From JABDOU01 sp041609995 (GTDB lineage: Bacteria; Actinomycetota; Acidimicrobiia; Spongiisociales; SHLN01), in the NCBI GenBank assembly GCA_041609995.1, contig JBFIPU010000002.1, forward strand, positions 34,450-98,449: a DNA stretch of 64,000 bases, written 5' to 3'. Positions 25,473-33,287 of this stretch are shown here, piece after piece (position 1 is the stretch's first letter; each line of letters starts with the position of its first letter). Under the pieces are notes generated by a model, which saw nothing but the letters and a program-made list of their open reading frames with translations, had not been told where the DNA came from and ran no database searches. Position numbers and translations under genes: made by a program.

Positions 25473-25706
25473 ATGAATCACTACCTGGTGCTGGGGGTCG
25501 ACCGGAACGCCACCCAGGCCGAGATCGAGAACGCCTTTCGGTTGCGCAGCACGATGACGTACGGTCAGTTCGGGGGCGGCGGAGCCGGCGGCGCCCGCAC
25601 CGCCGAACTCGAGGCTGCCTACGTGGCCCTCTCAGACCCGGCCAAACGGGCCGAGTACGACCGGCAGCTCGACCAGGAACTTTCCCGGCGAGCCAACGAC
25701 CGCTAG
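25473..25706 (+). CDS. Degenerate J-domain (DnaJ-like) small protein, 77 aa
   Basis: The ends match a J-domain: NHYLVLGVDRNATQAEIENAF (helices I-II) and LEAAYVALSDPAKRAEYDRQL (helices III-IV). The loop that should contain the HPD tripeptide instead reads STMTYGQFGGGGAGG. Without HPD it should not stimulate Hsp70 ATPase. It may be a J-like protein with a structural role or a decaying gene. The M24 gene starts 5 bp downstream on the same strand. Confidence 0.68.
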   Translation: MNHYLVLGVDRNATQAEIENAFRLRSTMTYGQFGGGGAGGARTAELEAAYVALSDPAKRAEYDRQLDQELSRRANDR

Positions 25707-25710
25707 AGCC

Positions 25711-27015
25711 GTGGAGCGGCGCCACCAGTCGAAGATCGGTGCCCACCAGCGGGTTTCAGACGAGACGCGGGCGGCCGCCCGCCTCAACCTCCACATGCTC
25801 GGCCCGGGCGAGCCGGTGCTGACCGAATGGGCTGGAGCCGGCCTCCAACCTCCGGAACTCGATGCGATCCGGGCCTACCGGCTGCGGCGGGTTCGCCAGA
25901 CGCTGCTGAACCTGGGTTACGCCGGGATCGTCTTGTATGACCCGGTGAACATCCGCTACGCCACCGACAGCACCAACATGCAGCTGTGGGTGGCTCACAA
26001 CCCCACGCGGTACGCCCTGGTCCTCGCCGAGGGCCCGGTCGTGATCTGGGACTACATGACGTCCGAGCACCTGTCGGCCCACCTGGATTTGGTCGACGAG
26101 AGGCGCACTGCAGTCCAATGGATGTACCAGTTCGCCGGCGAGGAAACCGATCGCAACGTCAGGCGCTGGTCGGACGAGATGGCCGACATGGTCGATCGGT
26201 ATGGAAACGGCAACCGGAGGCTGGCGATCGACCGGGCCAATCCGCTGGCGGTCCTCGCTCTGGACCGGCTCGGGGTCGAGGTCGGCAACGGTGAAGAGGT
26301 GATGGAACATGCACGCGCCGTCAAGTCAACGGACGAAATCGTCGCGATGCGCTGTGCCATCCACGCCTGTGAGACCGCCATGGACAAGATGTACGAGGCC
26401 CTGGAGCCGGGCATGACGGAGAACCAGGTCTGGGCGGTCTTGCACGCCGAAAACATCATCCGCTTCGGCGAGTGGATCGAGACGCGGCTTCTGTCGTCGG
26501 GTCCCCGCACCAACCCCTGGTTCCAGGAGAGCTCCAGCAAGGTCATCGAGGCCGGCGAACTGGTGGCCTTCGACACCGATCTGATCGGCGCGTATGGCTA
26601 TTGCGTGGACATCTCCCGCACTTGGATCGCCGGGGGCCGGAAACCGCTTCCCCACCAGCGGCACGCGTGGGAAATGGCCGCCGACCAGATCCACCACAAC
26701 ACCGAACTGCTTGGGCCTGGCGTCACCCTCAAGGAGCTCACGTTCAAGGCGATGAGCTTTGATCCCGATGAGTACCGCCGCTACTCGGTCCAGTACCACG
26801 GGGTGGGGCTGGCCGACGAGTGGCCATCGGTGTTCTTTCCTGATTCCTGGGACGAAACGGGGTTCGACGGCGTCTTGGTGCCGGGTCAGGTCATCTGTGT
26901 CGAGTCATACGTCGGAAGGCGCGACGCCCCCGAAGGGGTCAAGCTGGAGGAGCAGGTCCTGATCACCGACACCGGGTACGAGACTCTGTCGAACTATCCG
27001 CTGGAGCTCCGCTGA
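25711..27015 (+). CDS. dddP: DddP-like M24-family protein (candidate DMSP lyase)
   Basis: A pita-bread-fold protein of 434 residues with an N-terminal creatinase-like domain and a C-terminal M24 domain. The segments NIRYATDSTNMQLWVAHNPT, VWAVLHAENI, EWIETRLLSSGPRTNPWFQE and YGYCVDISRTWIAGG strongly recall DddP of Roseobacters. DddP cleaves dimethylsulphoniopropionate to dimethylsulphide and acrylate. Metal ligands are visible: Asp in AFDTD and VDISRT, His in YHGVGLADEWP, Glu in CVESY and KLEEQ. The Tyr five before that His and the Asp six after it match the catalytic Tyr and Asp I recall for DddP. An ordinary Xaa-Pro dipeptidase is less likely. The GTG start at 25711 has a poor Shine-Dalgarno. 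The gene ends 22 bp inside the convergent GNAT gene. Confidence 0.78.
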   Translation: MERRHQSKIGAHQRVSDETRAAARLNLHMLGPGEPVLTEWAGAGLQPPELDAIRAYRLRRVRQTLLNLGYAGIVLYDPVNIRYATDSTNMQLWVAHNPTRYALVLAEGPVVIWDYMTSEHLSAHLDLVDERRTAVQWMYQFAGEETDRNVRRWSDEMADMVDRYGNGNRRLAIDRANPLAVLALDRLGVEVGNGEEVMEHARAVKSTDEIVAMRCAIHACETAMDKMYEALEPGMTENQVWAVLHAENIIRFGEWIETRLLSSGPRTNPWFQESSSKVIEAGELVAFDTDLIGAYGYCVDISRTWIAGGRKPLPHQRHAWEMAADQIHHNTELLGPGVTLKELTFKAMSFDPDEYRRYSVQYHGVGLADEWPSVFFPDSWDETGFDGVLVPGQVICVESYVGRRDAPEGVKLEEQVLITDTGYETLSNYPLELR

Positions 27016-27542
27016 GCCCTGAAATCGTCAGCGAGCAGCTCCATCAACAACCCGGCATGGAAGGTGCCGTCGGAGCCGCGCTCGTACTGGCGCATGACGC
27101 CCACCACCCGGAAGCCGACCTTCGAGTAGCACCCGATGGCGGCGTGGTTGTCGGTAGCCGGGTCCATCGTGAGCCGGTGGTGGCCCACCTCATCGAACAG
27201 GTAGGCCGACAGCGTGCGGACCGCGTCGGTGCAATATCCCTGGCCGTGGGCCGATGGGTGGAGGTAGACATCGATCGATGCATGGGCATGATCGGGATCC
27301 TCTTCGGCTTCCCACTGGATCCCGCCGATGATCGAGCCGTCCTCGTTTTCGATGGCCAGGTACTGCACGTTGTCCATCTCCACGGCTGCCCACACATCCG
27401 CCGCGACGTCATCGCCGGGCCAACGTGACCGGACCTCGGGCGTCGACCGGATCGCCACCTGGGCTGCGACGTCTACTGCGAGTTGGTCCGGACCCTGGGT
27501 GCGCTCCAACGGTCGGAGCCGGATGCGATCGCCCTGCAACAT
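26994..27542 (-). CDS. GNAT-family N-acetyltransferase
   Basis: A 182-residue acetyl-CoA-dependent transferase. It starts MLQGDRIRLRPLERTQ, typical of RimJ/RimL and aminoglycoside 6'-N-acetyltransferase relatives. It contains the central strand YLAIENEDGSIIGGIQW, the acetyl-CoA pyrophosphate loop in DVYLHPSAHGQGYCTDAVRT (a variant of Q/RxxGxG/A) and the C-terminal CYSKVGFRVVGVMRQYERG. I chose the ATG at 27540-27542; an upstream start at 27677 would add unrelated sequence. The target may be protein, amine or drug. Its 3' end overlaps the dddP-like gene tail to tail by 22 bp. Confidence 0.82.
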   Translation of the reverse strand: MLQGDRIRLRPLERTQGPDQLAVDVAAQVAIRSTPEVRSRWPGDDVAADVWAAVEMDNVQYLAIENEDGSIIGGIQWEAEEDPDHAHASIDVYLHPSAHGQGYCTDAVRTLSAYLFDEVGHHRLTMDPATDNHAAIGCYSKVGFRVVGVMRQYERGSDGTFHAGLLMELLADDFRAQRSSSG

Positions 27543-27606
27543 CCCACGAATGTAGCCAGGCGATTGGGCCGGACGCTTGCCGCCTGTCCCGGGTATCCTC
27601 CCCGCG

Positions 27607-28626
27607 ATGGAATCTCCCATCATGGAACTGGTCGAGCTCGGGTTTCCCTGGGATGGCCTCGATCCGTTCATCTTCACCGTTCATCACCTCGATCACTACC
27701 CGGCCGGAGCGGACGATCTCGGCCCGGCCGACTCGCTGATCGGCCGCAACATCGGCTCGGACTTCTCTTACATGGACGGCTGGAGCATGTACCACGGTGA
27801 TCGCGTTCCCGGGTTTCCGCAGCATCCGCACCGGGGATTCGAGACGGTGACGGTGGTGCGGCGCGGATACGTCGACCACTCCGATTCTCTCGGGGCCACT
27901 GCCCGATACGGCGGCGGCGATACGCAGTGGCTGACGACCGGCTCCGGGATCATGCACGCCGAGATGTTCCCGTTGCTCGAAACAGACCGCGACAATCCGC
28001 TCGAGCTCTTTCAGATCTGGCTCAATTTGCCACCGGAGTCCAAGATGGTGCCGGCCCACTTCTCGATTCTCTGGAGTGAGGACATCCCCACGGTCGAGCC
28101 GGGCGCAGGTATTTCGATCGACGTGATCGCGGGGCGGTTGGAAGGGGATCGGGCACCCGCTCCCCCGCCCGACTCATGGGCTTCGCAGGCTGACTCAGAG
28201 ATGGCCATCTGGCTGATCCGTATCGAGGAGGGATACCGCTGGGATCTTCCCACCGCTTCGTCCGGCGTCAACCGGATGTTGCACTTCTACCACGGCTCAT
28301 CGGCCGAGGTGGGCGGCACCACCATCGGCGCCCCCACCGGCGTCCGTCTCCGGCCCGACGCCAAGGCTTTGATCACGAGCCACGACGGAACCTCGGAGTT
28401 TTTGCTGCTCCAGGGCCGCCCGATCGGGGCGCCCGTGTATCAGATGGGGCCCTTTGTGATGAACACGCCGGAACAGCTGCAACAGGCCGTGCGGGATTAC
28501 CGCCTGACCCAGTTCGGGGGCTGGCCCTGGCCATCGCCCAGCCACGTGCACGACAGATCCGAAGGGCGGTTCGCAGTCCACGCCGACGGACGGATCGAAC
28601 GACGGGACATGCAGCGGGTCCGTTGA
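27607..28626 (+). CDS. Pirin-family cupin protein
   Basis: A 339-residue bicupin. The N-terminal pirin metal site appears in FPQHPHRGFETVTVVRRG (two His and Glu), followed by QWLTTGSGIMHAEMFP with the third His. The C-terminal half contains the pirin_C strands LITSHDGTSEFLLLQGRPIG. Pirins are iron proteins; some oxidise flavonols (quercetinase) and others act as regulators, so the activity is not fixed. It is longer than minimal pirins by about 40 C-terminal residues. The ATG at 27607 is chosen; ATG at 27622 is an alternative. It lies between the two DddP-like genes. Confidence 0.85.
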   Translation: MESPIMELVELGFPWDGLDPFIFTVHHLDHYPAGADDLGPADSLIGRNIGSDFSYMDGWSMYHGDRVPGFPQHPHRGFETVTVVRRGYVDHSDSLGATARYGGGDTQWLTTGSGIMHAEMFPLLETDRDNPLELFQIWLNLPPESKMVPAHFSILWSEDIPTVEPGAGISIDVIAGRLEGDRAPAPPPDSWASQADSEMAIWLIRIEEGYRWDLPTASSGVNRMLHFYHGSSAEVGGTTIGAPTGVRLRPDAKALITSHDGTSEFLLLQGRPIGAPVYQMGPFVMNTPEQLQQAVRDYRLTQFGGWPWPSPSHVHDRSEGRFAVHADGRIERRDMQRVR

Positions 28627-28633
28627 CTTCGCG

Positions 28634-29812
28634 CTAGGAAAGCAAAGCCGGTTCGAACGGGAACGTCGACAGGGGTTCAGCCCCGGTATCGGTGACCAGG
28701 TACATCTCCTCGAGCTTCACCCCCGGCCCGCCCTTGTCGGAGCCGACGAAGCTCTCGACCGACAGCACCATGCTGGGCTCGATCAGCCCGTCATAGCCGT
28801 GGCGGTCCCAGTCCTGCCGATAGTAGATCTTGGGGTACTCATCGGTCATCCCGACGCCGTGTGCCAGGCAGGCGTAGCGGTGGGCGACGAACTCCTCTTC
28901 CTGTCGATACGCCTTTTCCGACAGTTCGCGGAACGAGACTCCGGGGCCGAGCAGAGCGGCGTTGTGCATGATCTCGGCATGCGCCCGCTGGTACCGGTCC
29001 CGCTGGGCAGCGGAGGGCGCACCGGTCCCGACCAGCCACGTTCGCGAGATGTCGGCGCAGTAACCGAATGGTCCGATCATGTCGGTATCGAGCGCCACCA
29101 ACTCCCCCTCCTGGAGATGGCGTCCCGAGGCCTCTTGATACCAGGGATTGGTGCGGGGGCCGCTGACGAGCATGCGGCCGTCGATCCAATCCCCGTCGTT
29201 GGCGATGTTGGTCTGGTGCAGCATCGACCACAGCTCGTTCTCGCTCATGCCCGGCTGCAGCGAGGAGCGCATCCAGGCGAGGGCCGCCTCTGCCACGCCG
29301 ATGGAGTGGCGCATACACTCCAATTCCACCTCCGACTTGATCGAGCGTGCACGCTCCATGTGCGGCTCGGCATCGATGACGCGGAGCCCGGCCTGCTGGA
29401 GCGCGGCCAGCGCGCTGGGTGCCAACCTGTCGACGGCTACTGTGGCGGCCGGTCCGATTTCGGCCAGGATCGAGTTGGCGAACGCCGCCGCGGTCGGCTC
29501 CGGATCGAGTCCGGCATCGAAGCAGCTCAGGTAATCGGCCGGGCGGAATTCGTCGATCGTCGGGTGGGCACCCGTGTAGGCCCCATGCATGATGAGGCGC
29601 CCGTCGGGCCGCACGAACAGGTAATACGTCGGAATGCGGGACTGGAACATGGCGTACTCGCGCCAGTCGGCCACGTAGCGCAGGCTGGCCGGGTTGGTGA
29701 GCACCAGGAGCGAGATGTCAGCGGACGCCATCTGACCGATGGTCCGGTCGAGCCGGTGTCTCCGGAGAGAACCCGATTCGACTGCCGGAGCCGGCAGTAC
29801 AGGAGCGTCCAT
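28634..29812 (-). CDS. Second DddP-like M24-family protein
   Basis: A 392-residue relative of the gene at 25711-27015, with a shorter N-terminus. Shared segments are GDWIDGRMLVSGPRTNPWYQE, VALDTDMIGPFGYCADISRT and VKLEEMYLVTDTGAEPLSTF. The M24 metal ligands are all present (Asp in LDTD and ADISRT, His in LAHGVGMTDEYP, Glu in SVESF and KLEEM). The Tyr five before the His and the Asp six after it are also conserved, as in DddP. The overall match to DddP is weaker than for the first copy, so it may act on another substrate or be a dimethyl-sulphonium/betaine hydrolase or peptidase. It is divergent from the ABC importer, 57 bp from its first permease gene. Confidence 0.75.
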   Translation of the reverse strand: MDAPVLPAPAVESGSLRRHRLDRTIGQMASADISLLVLTNPASLRYVADWREYAMFQSRIPTYYLFVRPDGRLIMHGAYTGAHPTIDEFRPADYLSCFDAGLDPEPTAAAFANSILAEIGPAATVAVDRLAPSALAALQQAGLRVIDAEPHMERARSIKSEVELECMRHSIGVAEAALAWMRSSLQPGMSENELWSMLHQTNIANDGDWIDGRMLVSGPRTNPWYQEASGRHLQEGELVALDTDMIGPFGYCADISRTWLVGTGAPSAAQRDRYQRAHAEIMHNAALLGPGVSFRELSEKAYRQEEEFVAHRYACLAHGVGMTDEYPKIYYRQDWDRHGYDGLIEPSMVLSVESFVGSDKGGPGVKLEEMYLVTDTGAEPLSTFPFEPALLS

Positions 29813-29869
29813 GTGCCGAATCTACCGGTCGCGCAGGTTGCTAGTGTCCACGATGGACGAAGGAGGCAG

Positions 29870-30808
29870 ATGGCGGCTCGTGCTGATGTCGGCACACCCA
29901 CAGTAGAGGTCCCGCGGCCTGGTGTTCTCAAGAGAGCCTTCAAGGGCAGCTCGGCGTATCTCTATCTGGCGCCGACCTTCATCATCCTGGCCATCTTCGT
30001 CTACTTTCCGATCGTGTCTTCCCTCCGACTGTCCCTCAACCGGGTGGCGCCGTTCGGGAGCCAGGAGATCTTCGTCGGAGCGGAGAACTACTCGCGCCTG
30101 TTGGGCAGCGATGAGTTCTGGAATACCGTGAAGGTGTCGCTGTGGTTCATGGTCGGGACAGTCCCGGTCGGGATCGTCGTGGCGGTCGCTATCGCCCTGC
30201 TGCTGTCGTACCCGGTGCGGCGCATGTCGTGGCTGCACCGCATGCTCATCTTCGTGCCGGTCGTCATCAGCAGCGCCATCGCCGGCGTTCTGTTCAGGCT
30301 CCTCTACAACCCGGTCGTCGGTTTCATCAACCATTGGCTCGGTTTCATCGGCATCGACGGGCCTAATTGGTTGACCGACCGCACGTTTGCCCTGGTGGCA
30401 GTCATCATCACTGTGACGTGGCGGCAACTCGGTTTCAACGTCATCATCGCATTGGCCGGGCTGCAATCGATCGACGACACGCTCTACGAAGCTGCCAAAG
30501 TCGATGGCGCCACGGCATGGCAGCGGATCCGCCACATCACACTGCCCATGCTCTCGCCCACCCTGTTCTTCCTGGCGGTGATCAATGTGATCATCAGCTT
30601 GCAGGCCTTTGGCGAGATCAACATCCTCACGGACGGAGGCCCGGGGCAGGCGACCACCAACCTCGTGTATTCGGTGTTCGTCGATGCGTTCGTGGGCACT
30701 TCGTTCCGGGGCCTGGCCTCTGCCCAGGCGTTCATGCTGGCGATCATCATCATGATCTTCTCGTTCCTTCAGTTTCGAGGGCTTGGTAAGAAAGTGCACT
30801 ACCAGTGA
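29870..30808 (+). CDS. Carbohydrate/glycerol-phosphate ABC transporter permease (MalF/UgpA-like)
   Basis: A 312-residue inner-membrane permease of the binding-protein-dependent family. It has six predicted helices; the first follows the cytoplasmic leader KRAFKGSSAYLYLAPTFIIL. The EAA coupling motif reads EAAKVDGATAWQRIRHITLP and would dock on the ATPase. ATG at 29870 follows AAGGAGG. The gene overlaps the next permease gene by GTGA. A glycerophosphodiesterase gene just downstream makes a glycerol-3-phosphate or glycerophosphodiester substrate attractive, but the permease sequence alone does not distinguish this from a sugar. Confidence 0.9.
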   Translation: MAARADVGTPTVEVPRPGVLKRAFKGSSAYLYLAPTFIILAIFVYFPIVSSLRLSLNRVAPFGSQEIFVGAENYSRLLGSDEFWNTVKVSLWFMVGTVPVGIVVAVAIALLLSYPVRRMSWLHRMLIFVPVVISSAIAGVLFRLLYNPVVGFINHWLGFIGIDGPNWLTDRTFALVAVIITVTWRQLGFNVIIALAGLQSIDDTLYEAAKVDGATAWQRIRHITLPMLSPTLFFLAVINVIISLQAFGEINILTDGGPGQATTNLVYSVFVDAFVGTSFRGLASAQAFMLAIIIMIFSFLQFRGLGKKVHYQ

Positions 30809-31728
30809 CCAGCGTCGACGAGGTAGCGACGGGAGCCGATCAGGCGAGTCCACCGTTCGAGCGAGAGGCGGACGAGGTCGCCCGACCCCAGCGCTCGGCC
30901 CGATTCAGATGGGGTGAGATACCGGTGCACGTCATCCTGATCGGCATCGGGTTGCTCGTGGCCGCCCCGATATTCATCGCCTTCTTCATGAGTTTCACGC
31001 CGCTCAAGGAGATCGTTTCGCGGCCTGACCCCAAGCTGCTGCCCGACACGTGGGTATTCGAGAACTACCGGACGGCGTGGAACGCCACGCCGTTTGGCCG
31101 CTACATGCTCAACAGCTTCGTCCAAACCGGTTTGATCACCGCGGGCCAGGTGCTGTTCAGCATCCTCGCCGCGTACGCATTTGCCATGTTCGACTTTCGG
31201 TTCAAGAACGCTTTGTTCGCCATCGTCATCGGCAGCCTGTTCGTCCCCTTCGAGCTCATCTTCATCCCCAACTTCATCACGATCAGCGACCTGGGGTGGG
31301 CCAATACCTACGCCGGGCTGGCAGTGCCGTTCCTGGCCAGCGCCTTCGGTGTCTTCATGCTCAGACAGTTCTTTCTGACGCTTCCGCGCGACCTCTTCGA
31401 TGCGGCCAAGGTGGATGGTGCCAGCAACTGGTACTACCTCTGGAAAGTGGTCGTGCCTTTGAGCAAGGGTGGAATTTCCGCTTTCACGATATTTGCATTC
31501 CTCGGCGCTTGGAATCAGTACTTGTGGCCGCTCATCATCACCAACGACGAGAGCATGCGGACCGCCCAGATCGGCATCCGCTTCTTCCTCGTCAACCAGG
31601 AGCGCGCCACCGACTGGGGTGCGATCATGGCCGGAGCCATGATCGTTATGGTGCCGACCCTCATCGTCTTCCTCGTCGCTCAGAAGCAGTTGGTCAAAGG
31701 AATTGCCATGTCGGGCCTGAAGGGCTGA
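30805..31728 (+). CDS. Carbohydrate/glycerol-phosphate ABC transporter permease (MalG/UgpE-like)
   Basis: The second permease, 307 residues, begins with a GTG inside the preceding stop (GTGA). It has a Pro/Arg-containing cytoplasmic leader of about 35 residues and six helices. The EAA motif reads DAAKVDGASNWYYLWKVVVP. The C-terminus (KQLVKGIAMSGLKG) is the standard MalG-type end. It forms the heterodimeric channel with the upstream permease. Confidence 0.9.
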   Translation: MTSVDEVATGADQASPPFEREADEVARPQRSARFRWGEIPVHVILIGIGLLVAAPIFIAFFMSFTPLKEIVSRPDPKLLPDTWVFENYRTAWNATPFGRYMLNSFVQTGLITAGQVLFSILAAYAFAMFDFRFKNALFAIVIGSLFVPFELIFIPNFITISDLGWANTYAGLAVPFLASAFGVFMLRQFFLTLPRDLFDAAKVDGASNWYYLWKVVVPLSKGGISAFTIFAFLGAWNQYLWPLIITNDESMRTAQIGIRFFLVNQERATDWGAIMAGAMIVMVPTLIVFLVAQKQLVKGIAMSGLKG

Positions 31729-31757
31729 CGGCGAATCGGTGAAATGAAAGAGAAAGA

Positions 31758-31771
31758 CCGGGTTCGCCCGG
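31758..31771 (+). promoter_or_regulatory. Hairpin beside the binding-protein ribosome binding site
   Basis: CCGGG-TTCG-CCCGG forms a 5-bp stem with a UUCG-type loop in the 59-bp gap between permease and binding-protein genes. Its 3' arm runs into the GGAGGAGG Shine-Dalgarno at 31770-31777. It may modulate translation or mRNA processing so that the binding protein is made in excess. Confidence 0.4.
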
Positions 31772-31787
31772 AGGAGGTAGAGAAACA

Positions 31788-33215
31788 GTGAAAATGCGCA
31801 AGATATTGGCGCTGTTGCTGGCGCTGGCCATGGTGGCCACCGCCTGCGGCAGCGACTCGGAAACGGGGGGGACGGAGGCCACCGAGGCCACCACGGCAAC
31901 CACGGCCGCCCCCTCCGACGACGGAGGAACCGATAGTGGCACCGACGACGGCGAAGCGATGGCCGACGTCATCGAGATCGACTTCTGGCATGCTATGGCA
32001 GATGATCTCGGCGCGGTCGTCGACACGCTGGTGGACCGGTACAACTCCAGCCAGGATGCCGTAAAGGTCAACTCGACGTTCCAGGGTTCGTACGACGACA
32101 CCTACAACGCATTACTGGCGGCGTTCGAAACCGGCACCGAGCCCAACATCGTCCAGAACTTCGATCTGGCTGCCCAGACGATGTTCGACACAGGACGACT
32201 GGTTCCGGCGCACACCCTGATGGCGCCTGGTGACGCCGACGCCTATCTGGCGGCGCCGCGGGACTACTACTCGGACGAGACCGGCATGGTGGCGCTGGCC
32301 TTCAACTCCAGCACCCCCATCGTGTACTACAACGCCGATATGTTCGAGGCGGCCGGCCTCGACGCCCCTGCGCCGGACTGGACGTTCTCGGACTTCCTGT
32401 CCACGTGTGATGCCCTCGAGGCGAACGGCGTGGAGTTCTGTGTGACATTCGGGACCGTCGGGTGGTTCTTCGAGCAGATCCTCGCCAACAGCGGCGGGTT
32501 GTATTTCAACAACGACAACGGACGTACGGCGCGCGCAACCGAAGCTGTGTTCAATCAAGGCCAGGGTGTGGAGGTCTTCGAGTTCCTTACGGGCCTCATC
32601 GCCGACGGCCATGCGCCAAATCTCGGCAACACCTGGTCGGATACCGACAGCGTGTTCTTTGCCGGACAGGCGGCTATGAACTTCGACTCCACGTCGGGTG
32701 CTCGTGGCATGCAGGACGGCGCTGATTTCGAGGTGAAGACTGCCTTCATCCCGCACAGCGACTCCAGCGAACGCAACGGAGTGGTGATCGGCGGCGCGGC
32801 CCTATGGTTGATCGACTCCGGTGACGACGCAGAAAACGCGGCGGCGTGGGACTTCATGAAGTTCATGACCGAGGCGGACCAACAGGTGACCTGGCACACG
32901 GGCACGGGATATTTCCCGGTCCTGGCCAGCCTGCAGGACTCGCCTCCGGCCGAGCTCAATACGTTCTGGCAGGAGAACCCGAACTTCGTGACGGCGATCG
33001 AGCAGTTGGCGACCACAAAAACGGTCAACGACGACCTGACGATCAACTACCCGGTGCTGGGAGGACGTGCCGGACCGTTCCCGGAGATCCGCCGGATCAT
33101 CGTCGAGGCTTACGACGCAGTCCTGAATGGTGGATTGAGTGCACAAGAGGCGCTCGACGAGGCGGCAGCCAAGGCCAACCAGGCACTCGCCGACTACAAC
33201 GCCTTCTTCGAGTAG
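31788..33215 (+). CDS. ABC transporter extracellular solute-binding lipoprotein (UgpB/MalE-like)
   Basis: A 475-residue lipoprotein. A short signal with lipobox VATAC (Cys near residue 20) is followed by a Thr/Ala/Asp-rich linker of about 30 residues, then the family 1 (MalE/UgpB) two-lobe fold: IDFWHAMADDLGAVVDTLVD, FDLAAQTMFDTGRLVPAHTL and a final helix ALADYNAFFE. The Trp-His at the start of the fold and the spacing resemble glycerol-3-phosphate binding proteins, so UgpB-like is reasonable. GTG at 31788 or ATG at 31794 both follow GGAGGAGG. No ATP-binding subunit is encoded with it, so the transporter must borrow an ATPase from elsewhere. Confidence 0.9.
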   Translation: MKMRKILALLLALAMVATACGSDSETGGTEATEATTATTAAPSDDGGTDSGTDDGEAMADVIEIDFWHAMADDLGAVVDTLVDRYNSSQDAVKVNSTFQGSYDDTYNALLAAFETGTEPNIVQNFDLAAQTMFDTGRLVPAHTLMAPGDADAYLAAPRDYYSDETGMVALAFNSSTPIVYYNADMFEAAGLDAPAPDWTFSDFLSTCDALEANGVEFCVTFGTVGWFFEQILANSGGLYFNNDNGRTARATEAVFNQGQGVEVFEFLTGLIADGHAPNLGNTWSDTDSVFFAGQAAMNFDSTSGARGMQDGADFEVKTAFIPHSDSSERNGVVIGGAALWLIDSGDDAENAAAWDFMKFMTEADQQVTWHTGTGYFPVLASLQDSPPAELNTFWQENPNFVTAIEQLATTKTVNDDLTINYPVLGGRAGPFPEIRRIIVEAYDAVLNGGLSAQEALDEAAAKANQALADYNAFFE

Positions 33216-33250
33216 GCCGTACTGCGAGGCAATCGGGCCAAACGGGAGCA

Positions 33251-33281
33251 ACCGGTCGGCGTCCTGGTGACGCCGGCCGGT
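33251..33281 (+). terminator. 13-bp hairpin after the binding-protein gene
   Basis: Arms ACCGGTCGGCGTC (33251-33263) and GACGCCGGCCGGT (33269-33281) pair over 13 bp with one mismatch and a 5-nt loop, followed by TCTCTC. It lies 36 bp after the binding-protein stop and just before the phosphodiesterase gene. It may act as a partial terminator or 3' stabiliser. Confidence 0.6.
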
Positions 33282-33287
33282 TCTCTC

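Noticed and set aside
28799..29869. Long upstream extension of the first ABC permease frame
   Set aside because: The extension is antisense to the DddP-like gene; the AAGGAGG and ATG at 29870 fix the real start.
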